Source: Micromonospora haikouensis (GTDB taxonomy: Bacteria; Actinomycetota; Actinomycetes; Mycobacteriales; Micromonosporaceae). From it: a stretch of 64,000 bases of DNA. The position numbers and the translations under genes were made by a program. Below the pieces are notes generated by a model. That model had not been told where the DNA came from, searched no databases, and saw nothing but the letters and a program-made list of their open reading frames with translations. The first letter of the stretch is position 1. Each line of letters begins with the position of its first letter. Of the stretch, positions 1 to 9,000 are shown piece after piece. The DNA is taken from positions 1 to 64,000 of the forward strand of contig NZ_FMCW01000027.1 of assembly GCF_900091595.1 (NCBI RefSeq), in the 5' to 3' direction.

Positions 1-95
1 GACGACGAACACGCCGTGTCCACCGTCACCGCCGGCCCCTCGAACCCGAACACGTACGACACCCGCCCAGACGCCACACTCGCCGCCGTGCCCGT
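1..95 (-). repeat. 95-bp KS repeat, copy in module 3
   Basis: Identical base for base to 7927-8021 in the KS of module 1. It encodes the stretch around the active-site TACSS motif and the preceding GRVSYVFGFEGPA block. The copies diverge at base 96. The repeat probably extends beyond the left edge. Confidence 0.95.
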
Positions 96-3000
96 CATCA
101 CGTAGCCCTGCACGTCCTCGGGAACCCGGCGCAGCCGGGTCACGTAGTCGTGGTGCACGATGCCGGTGAAGACGCCGACGTCCCGACCCCGCAGCGACGT
201 CGGGTCGACGCCCGCCCGCTCGAGCGCCTCCCACGAGACCTCCAACAGCAGCCGCTGCTGCGGGTCCATCGCCAGGGCCTCGCGCGGGGAGATGCCGAAC
301 AGGGCGGCGTCGAACAGGGCGGCGTCGGGCAGGAACCCGCCGGCCCGGGTGTAGGACGTCCCGGGGTGGGCGGGGTCGGGGTGGTAGAGCCGGTCGACGT
401 CCCAGCCCCGGTCCGCCGGGAACGGGGTGATCGCGTCACGCCGCTCCGACACCAGCCGCCACAGCTCCTCGGGGCTGTCGACACCGCCCGGGAACCGGCC
501 GGCCGTGGCGACGATCACGATGGGGTCGTCGGCGTCGGCGTCGACGGGCGCGGGCCCGTCCGCCCGGCGTCCCGCGTCCGGCGTCCCGTGGAGGACCGCG
601 TGCAGATGCGCGGCGAGGGCGGCGGGGCTGGGGTGGTCGAAGACGACGGTGGTCGGCAGCTCGACGCCGGTCTGCTCGCGCAGGCGGTTGCGCAGCCGGA
701 CGGCGCCGAGCGAGTCCATGCCCAGGTCCTTGAAGGGCTGGCCAAGGTCGAGGTCCGCGTCCGGGCGGTGGCCGAGGACAGCCAGGGCGCTCGCCCGGAC
801 GAGATCCACCAGTTCGTACGCGCCGGAGGCGACCGGCGGGGCCTCGGCGTACGTGGGCGGGGTGGCCCCGGGCCCGGACGCGCCCGGCTCGGGCTCGGCG
901 TCGATCCAGAAGCGCTCGTGCTGGAAGGCGTAGGTCGGCAGGTCGGGGCCGAGGGTCGCGGCGCCGGACCGACCGAGGACCGCGGGCCAGTCGACGGCGA
1001 CGCCGCGCACGTGCAGGCCGGCGACGGCGGTGAGCACGGCGAGCGGCTCGTCCACGCCGGCGGGCAGGCTGGTCAGGCAGGCGGCCTCCGGCAGGTCCGG
1101 CGCTTCGAGCAGCATGGCGGTCAGCGCGCCGCCCGGCCCGGCCTCGAGGAAGGTGGTGGCCCCCTCGGCCCGCAGCGCCGACACCGCCGCGCCGAAGCGG
1201 ACGGCGTGCCGCACCTGCCGTACCCAGTAGCCGGCGGCGCCCAGTTCCCCGCCGGTGGCGAGGGCGCCGGTGAGGGTGGACACGATCGGGATGCCGGCGC
1301 TGCCGAAGGTCAGGCCCTCGGCGACGGCGCGGAACTCGTCGAGCATCGGCTCCATCAGCGCGGAGTGGAACGCGTGGCTGACCTCCAGCCGGCGGGTCCG
1401 GTGGCCGGCGCGGCGCAGCCGGTCGACGACCGCGTCGACGGCCTGCCGTTCGCCGGAGAGGACGAGCGACTCGTCGCTGTTGACGGCGGCCACGCAGACG
1501 ATCCCGGTCGCCTGCTCCAGCAGCGGCGTCACGTCCGCCTCGGTGGCCCGCACGGCGGTCATCGCGCCCCCGGCGGGCAGCGCGTCCATCAGCCTCGCGC
1601 GTGCGGCGACCAGCTCGGCGGCGGCGGCCAGGTCGAGCACCCCGGCGACGTGGGCCGCCGTGATCTCCCCGACCGAGTGCCCGGCCAGCAGCCCGGGCCG
1701 CACGCCCCACGAGGCGAGGAGCCGGAACAGCGCCGTCTCCAGCGCGAACAGGGCGGGCTGGGCGTAGAGGGTGCGGTCGATCAGCTCCGCGCCGGGCGTC
1801 CCGGGCGCGGCGGACAGCACCTCGGGCAGCGGCCGGGGCAGGTGACCACCGAGATGCCGTTCGACTGCGGCGACCGCGTCGGCGAAGGCCTCCCGGAACA
1901 CGGGGTGGCGGCGGCGCAGCCCCGCGCCCATGCCCGCCCACTGGCTGCCCTGGCCGGTGAACACCAGGGCGAGCAGGCCCTCGCCGGCGGAGCCGGTGAC
2001 CGTGGCGTCGCCGGCCACCCCGCGTTCGAGGTCACGCAGCTCGGTCACCAGGTGCTCCCGGCCGGTCGTCAGGATCACGGCGCGCCGGTCGAGGTGGCTG
2101 CGGGCGGTCGCCTGGGCGTGGGCGACGTCGCCGAGCGGCAGCGCCGCCGGGGCGGCGGCGACGAACGCGGCGACCCGGCCGGCCTGGCCGCGCAGGCCGG
2201 CCGGGGTGCGCGCCGACACGACCACCGGCACGAGGGCCGGATCGGCCGCCGGGGGCGGGGCCGGGGGGTCGCCGGCCGGCGCGGCCTCCAGGACGACGTG
2301 GGCGTTCGTGCCGCCGATGCCGAAGGACGAGACGCCGGCCCGGCGGGGGCGGCCGGAGTCCGGCCAGTCGCGGGCCACGGTGAGCAGCCGCACCCCGCCC
2401 GTCGACCAGTCGACGTGCGACGACGGGCGGTCCACATGCAGGGTGGCGGGCAGCACCCCGTGCCGCATGGCCATGACCATCTTGATGACGCCGGCGACGC
2501 CGGCGGCGGCCTGGGCGTGGCCGATGTTCGACTTCACCGAGCCCAGCCAGAGCGGCCGGGCCGGGTCGTGCTCCCTGCCGTACGTCTCCAGCAGCGCCTG
2601 CGCCTCGATCGGGTCACCGAGCGTCGTGCCGGTGCCGTGCGCCTCCACCGCGTCGACGTCGGCGCAGCCGAGCCCCGCGTTCGCCAGGGCCGCGCGGATG
2701 ACCCGCTGCTGGGCCGGCCCGCTCGGCGCCGTGAGGCCGTTCGACGCACCGTCGGAGTTGACCGCCGACCCACGGACGACGGCGAGGACCTGGTGGCCGT
2801 TGCGGCGCGCGTCGGAGAGACGCTCGACCAGCAGCAGGCCGGCGCCCTCGGCCCAGCCGGTGCCGTCGGCCGCGTCGGCGAACGGCTTGCACCGCCCGTC
2901 GGGGGCCAGGCCGCGCTGGCGCGAGAACTCGACGAACGTCTCGACGGCGCCGATGACGGTGACGCCGCCGGCCAGGGCGAGGGAGCACTCCCCCTGTTGC

Positions 3001-6000
3001 AGGGCGCGCACCGCCAGGTGCAGGGCCACCAGCGACGACGAGCACGCCGTGTCGATCGTGATCGCCGGGCCCTCGAAGCCGTAGTGGTAGGCGATCCGGC
3101 CGGACACGACGCTGCCGGAGCTGCCGGTGAGTCGGAACCCCTCGGCCCCGGGGGAGCGGTGCAGCCGCATGCTGTAGTCGTGGCTGTTGACGCCGGCGAA
3201 CACGCCGACGTCGCGGCGGGTCAGGGTGGCCGGGTCGATGCCGGCGCGTTCGAAGACCTCCCAGGACGTCTCCAGCAGCAGGCGCTGCTGCGGGTCCATC
3301 GCCAGGGCCTCGTTCGGCGAGATGCCGAAGAACGCGGCGTCGAACCCGGCGGCGTCGTCGAGGAACGCGCCGTGCCGAACGTACGTCGTGCCGGGGTGGT
3401 CGGGGTCGGGGTGAAACCTGCCGTCCGGCGGCCAGCCGCGGTCGGCGGGGAAGCCGGTGACCGCGTCGACGCCGTCGCGCACGACCCGCCACAGGCCCTC
3501 GGGGCTGTGCACCCCGGCCGGAAAGTGGCAGGCCATGGCGACGATGGCGACGGGTTCGCCGAGGTCCGCCCCGGGCGCGGCGGCGGCCGGGGCCGGGGCC
3601 GGGTCGCGACCGGTGAGGCGGTCCCGTAGGTACGCCGCGAGCGCGGCGGGTCGCGGATGGTCGAACGCGATGGTCGCGCCGAGCGTCAGACCGGTCTCGG
3701 CGGCCAGCCGGTTGCGCAGCTCGATGGCGGTCAGCGAGTCGAGGCCGGCGTCGCGGAACGGCCGGTCGGCGGGCACGGCCTCCGGGCCGTCGTGGAAGAG
3801 CACGTCGGCGGTGTGCCGGCGCACCATCCGCAGCAGCGCGGCGTGCTGCTCCGCCTCGCCCATGCCGGCCAGCCGGGCCGGCGCCGGCGCCTGGGCCGGT
3901 GCCCCGGCGGTGGCCCGCGGGCGGCGCGGCGGGACGAGCGCCCGCAGCAGCGGGGCGACGGGTCCGGCGTGGTCGTCGGCGCGCAGGGCGGCGAGGTCGA
4001 ACCGGGCGGCCACGACGACCGGGGGCGCGTCCGCGCGCAGCGCGGCGTCGAGCAGCGCCATGCCGTCGTCGGCGGTGAGCCCGGTCATGCCGCCGCGCCG
4101 GGTCCGGGCCAGGTCGGCGTCGCGCAGGTGGCGCGTCATGCCGCTCGCCTGGCTCCACCAGCCCCAGGCCACGGAGACGGCCGGCAGGCCGAGGCGGCGG
4201 CGCTGCCGGGCCAGGGCGTCGAGGCAGGCGTTGGCGGCGGCGTAGTTCGCCTGCCCTGGGTTGCCGAGCAGGCCGGCGGCCGAGGAGTAGAGGACGAACG
4301 CCGCCAGGTCGCGGCCGAGGGTCAGCTCGTGCAGGTGCCGCGCCGCGTCCAGCTTGGGCCGCAGCACGGTGTCGAGGCGGTCGGCGTCGAGCGCGGTGAC
4401 GACGCCGTCGTCGAGGGCCCCGGCGGCGTGCACGACCGCCGTCAGCGGGGCGTCCTCCGGGATCCCGGCCAGCAGTTCGCCGACCTGTGCGCGGTCGGCG
4501 ACGTCGCAGCGGGCGACCGTGACGGTGGCGCCGAGGGCGGTCAGCTCGTCGCGCAGGGCCGCCGCCCGGCCGGTGAGGCCGCTTCGCGTGGCCAGCAGCA
4601 GGCGGCGCGCCCCGTGCCGGGTGATCAGGTGCCGGGCGGTGGTCGTGCCGAGCAGCCCGGTCCCGCCCGTGATCAGCACGGTGCCGTCCGGGTCGAGCGG
4701 TCGCCCGGCGGTGTCGCCGGGCGGCGTACGGACCAGCCGCGGCACCTGCGCCGCGTTGCGGCGTACCCGGATCTGGGGTTCGCCGGTGGCGATCGCGGCG
4801 GGCAGCGCGTCGCGGGACTGCTCGTCGGTGGCGACGAGCAGGATCCGGCCGGGGTGTTCCGACTGCGCCGAGCGCACCAGCCCCCAGACCGCCGCCGTGG
4901 CCGGGTCGTCGCGATCGCCGGTGTGCACGACCAGCAGGCCGTCCGTCGCCGGCCCGGCCAGCCAGGCCCGCAGCGCCGTCAGGGTGTCGGCGAGCACGGC
5001 CCGGGGGTCGCCGTCCGCCGGCACCTCGTGGCGCAGGTGCTCCGGCGGCGGCGTCGCCGTGTCGGGCAGGGCGACGTCGACCCACTCGACGTGGAGCAGC
5101 GGGGGCGCGGCCGCGGCCGTCGGTTCCGGCCCGGCCGCCACCGTGCCGGCCGACAGCACCGGCACGCCGGACGGGTCGGTCAGCAGCAGCCGGTGCCCGC
5201 CGTCGCAGGCCGCCGCCCCGACGGTGAGCGCCGTGGCGTCGGTGGCGTGCAGGACGACATCGGTCCAGGTCACCGGCGCGGTGGCGGGCGCGAGAACGGT
5301 GCGCACTGCCGCGTCGAGCAGCTCCGGGTGCAGGCCGTAGCCGGCGGGGTCGCGGGCGAGGGCCACCCGCCCGGCCTCCGGCGCGGGCGGTGGGGCGGGT
5401 TCGGCGGGGGCCGGGGCCAGCAGCCCGTGGGCGTGCCGGGTCCACGGCTCGCCCGGGTCCGCCCCGGCCGCCCGGGTCCAGCACCGCACGGCGCGACGCC
5501 CCCCGTCGCCGAGGCCGCCGACCGTCACCCGCACGTCGAGTGCGCCGCGGGCGGGCAGCACGAGCGGGGCGTCGGTACGCAGGGACGCGACGGCGGGGGT
5601 GCCGGTCTCGTCGCCGGCGCGGATGACGACGTCGAGCAGCGCGGTGGCGGGAACCGTCGTGCCGCCGTCGGGCCGGTCGGCGGTGAGCCAGGGGAACGAC
5701 CGTGCCGACCAGCGGGCGACGGCGACGACCCCGCCGGTGTCCGGCTGGGCGACGAGGGCCCCGACGAGCGGATGCCCGGGGCCGGTGAGGCCCGCTCCCG
5801 TGGCGTCGGCGCGGGCCGGGGTGGCCGGCAGCCAGTAGGGCCGGTGGTCGAAGGCGTACGGCGGCAGCTCGACGCGGCCCCGCGCGGGCGGGGTCACGGC
5901 GGGCCAGTCCACCGCGATGCCGGTGACGTGCAGCCGGGCCATCGAGAGGGTGAGGCGGCGCAGGTCGCCCTCGTCACGGCGCAGGGACTCGGTGACCGTG

Positions 6001-9000
6001 GCGGCGACCCCGGCGGCATCGACGATCTCGGTCACCGGCGCCACCAGCACGGGGTGCGCGCTCACCTCGACGAAGGTCGTGAAGCCCTGGTCGAGCAGCG
6101 TGGCGACGGCGGGGGCGAAGCGCACCTGGTGGCGCAGGTTGCGCACCCAGTAGTCGCCGCCGAGGTCGCCGTCGGCGGTGATCCAGTCGCCGGTGACGGT
6201 GGACAGGAGCGGGATCTGCGGCGCGCGGGCCCGCACCCCGGACAGGGCGACGCCGAGTGGGTCGACGATCCGCTCCACCTGCGCGGTGTGCGAGGCGTAG
6301 TCCACGGCGACGCGGCGGACGCGGACCCCGTCGGCCTCCCACCCGGCCAGGATCTCCTCCAGCGCGGCGGCGGGCCCGGCGACGACCACCGAGGAGGGGC
6401 CGTTCACCGCCGCCACCTCCACCGGACCGGCGGCGGGCAGCCGCCGGGCGGCCTCGGCCTCGCCGAGGGCCACCGACGCCATCGCCCCGCCGCCGGCGAG
6501 CACGTCGCGGACGAGCTTCGCGCGCACGGCCACGGTCCGCGCGGCGTCCGGCAGCGACAGCGCCCCCGCCACGTACGCCGCGGCGATCTCGCCCTGGGAG
6601 TGGCCCACGACCGCGCCGGGGACGACGCCCGCCGCCCGCCACATGGCGGCGAGCCCGGCCATCATCGCGAAGGAGGCGCTCTGGACGACGTCCACCCGCG
6701 CCGCGAGGTCGGCGGGGACGTCGCCGCGCAGCGCGTCGACCAGCGAGAAGTCGGTGTACGGCTCGACCGCGGCGGCGCAGGCGCGCACCTGCGCGGCGAA
6801 GACGGGTGAGCTGTCGAGCAGATCCCGGCCCATCCCGCGCCACTGGGTGCCCTGGCCGGGGAAGACGAAGGCCACCCTCCCCGGCCGGGCCGACCCCACC
6901 AGGGCCCCGGAGTCGCCGCGCCCCTGCGCGACGGCGCGCAGCCGCCGCGCGGCCTCGTCGGGTGACGCCGCGACGACCACCGCGCGCTCGTCGAACAGTG
7001 CCCGCGCGCCGAGGGCCGCAGCGACGTCGGGCAGCGGGGCGTCGCCGTCGGCCAGGAACGCGGCGAGGCGCGTCGCCTGCCCGGCCAGGGCGGTCGGGGT
7101 CCGCGCCGACAGGGCGAGCGCGATCGGCCCGGCGGCGGGCGCGGCCGGCGGCGGGGCCGGCTCGTCGGGGGCCTCTTCGAGGATGACGTGGGCGTTGGTC
7201 CCGCTCACGCCGAACGAGGACACGCCGGCGCGGCGGGGGCGGCCTTCGGTGCGGGGCCAGTCACGAGCCTCGGTCAACAGCCGCACCTCCCCCGACGACC
7301 AATCCACCTGCGACGTCGGCTCACCCACATGCAACGTCGCCGGCAACACCCCCCACCGCAACGCCTCCACCATCTTGATCACACCAGCCACCCCAGCAGC
7401 AGCCTGAACATGACCGATATTCGACTTCAACGACCCCAACCACAACGGACACCCCACCCCACGACCCCGCCCATACACCCCCAACAACGCCCCCACCTCC
7501 ACCGGATCCCCCAACACCGTCCCCGTCCCATGCCCCTCCACCACATCCACATCCCCACCCACCAACCCACCCACCGCCAACGCCCGCCGAATCACCCGCT
7601 CCTGCGCCAACCCACTCGGCGCCGTCAACCCATTCGACGCCCCATCCTGATTCACCGCAGAACCCCGCAACACCGCCAACACCCGACCACCCCGCGCACG
7701 CACCCCCGACAACCGCTCCAACACCACCACCCCCACCCCCTCCCCCCAACCCGTCCCATCCGCGTCCGACGAATACGACTTGCAACGACCGTCGGCCGAG
7801 AGCCCACGCTGGCGGGAGAACTCCAGGAACGCGTCCGGGCTGGCCATGACGGTCGCGCCGCCGGCCAGGGCGATCGTGCACTCACCCGCCCGCAACGCCT
7901 GCGCCGCCAGATGGATCGCCACCAACGACGACGAACACGCCGTGTCCACCGTCACCGCCGGCCCCTCGAACCCGAACACGTACGACACCCGCCCAGACGC
8001 CACACTCGCCGCCGTGCCCGTGGTCATGAACCCTTCGAGGTCGGGCGGAAGCTGACCGCTCGGGGCGGGGCCGTGGCCCATCACGCCGGCGAAGACGCCG
8101 ACCTCCGTGCCGCGCAGCGGCCCCGGGTCGATGCCGGCGTGTTCGAGGGCCTCCCAGGACGCCTCCAGCAGCAGCCGCTGCTGCGGGTCCATCGCCAGGG
8201 CCTCGCGCGGGGAGATGCCGAAGAAGCCGGCGTCGAACTGCGCGGCCGTGGGCAGGAAGCCGCCGCGCTCGACGTACGACGTGCCCGGGTGGGCGGGGTC
8301 GGGGTCGAACAGCGTCGACAGGTCCCAGCCCCGGTCGTCGGGGAAGCCGGTGATGCCCTCCCCGCCCTCCGCGACCAGCCGCCACAGCTCCGCCGGGCTG
8401 CCCACGCCGCCGGGCAGGCGGCAGGCCATGCCCACGATGGCGATGGGTTCGGCGGAGGCGACGCCGACCGCCGCCCGGTCCGGGGTCTCGCGGCCGAGGA
8501 GCCGGTCGCGCAGGTGCGCGGCGAGCGCCCCGGCGGTGGGGTGGTCGAAGGTGACGGTGGTGGGCAGGGCCAGTCCGGTCGCGTCCGCGAGCCGGTTGCG
8601 CAGCTCCACCACGGCCGCGGAGGAGAGGCCGAGGTCACGGAACGCGCGGCCGGCGGTGGCGTCGGCGCGGCCGACGCCGAGCACGGCGGTGACGTGCTCG
8701 CCGACCAGGTCGCGCAGCAGCGCGAGCTGGTCCGGGTCGTCCAGGGCGGCCAGGCGGGCCCGTAGCCCCGCGGCCGTGGCCGGGTCCGGCGTGCCGGTGG
8801 GGGCCGCGGCGGCCGCGAGGTCACGCAGCAGGGGCGGTGCCGCGCCGGCCGTCGCCGACGGGTCGGGGCGCCGGGCCAGCAACACGGCGGGGCGCAGGGC
8901 GAGCGCGGCGTCGAGGGCGGCGAACAGGTCGCGTGGCCGCCCGACCGCGCCGTCCGGGGCGTCGTCGCCGGCCCACTCGACGAACGTCGCGGGCAGTCCC

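Noticed and set aside
150..6809. Long plus-strand frames opposite PKS gene 1
   Set aside because: Low-complexity translations rich in Gly, Arg and Ala; the minus frame has KS, AT, KR and ACP motifs throughout.
7188..8765. Plus-strand frame with His/Pro/Thr-rich stretch, at first looking like a repeat protein
   Set aside because: It is the antisense reading of the aberrant-codon block in the module 1 KS.
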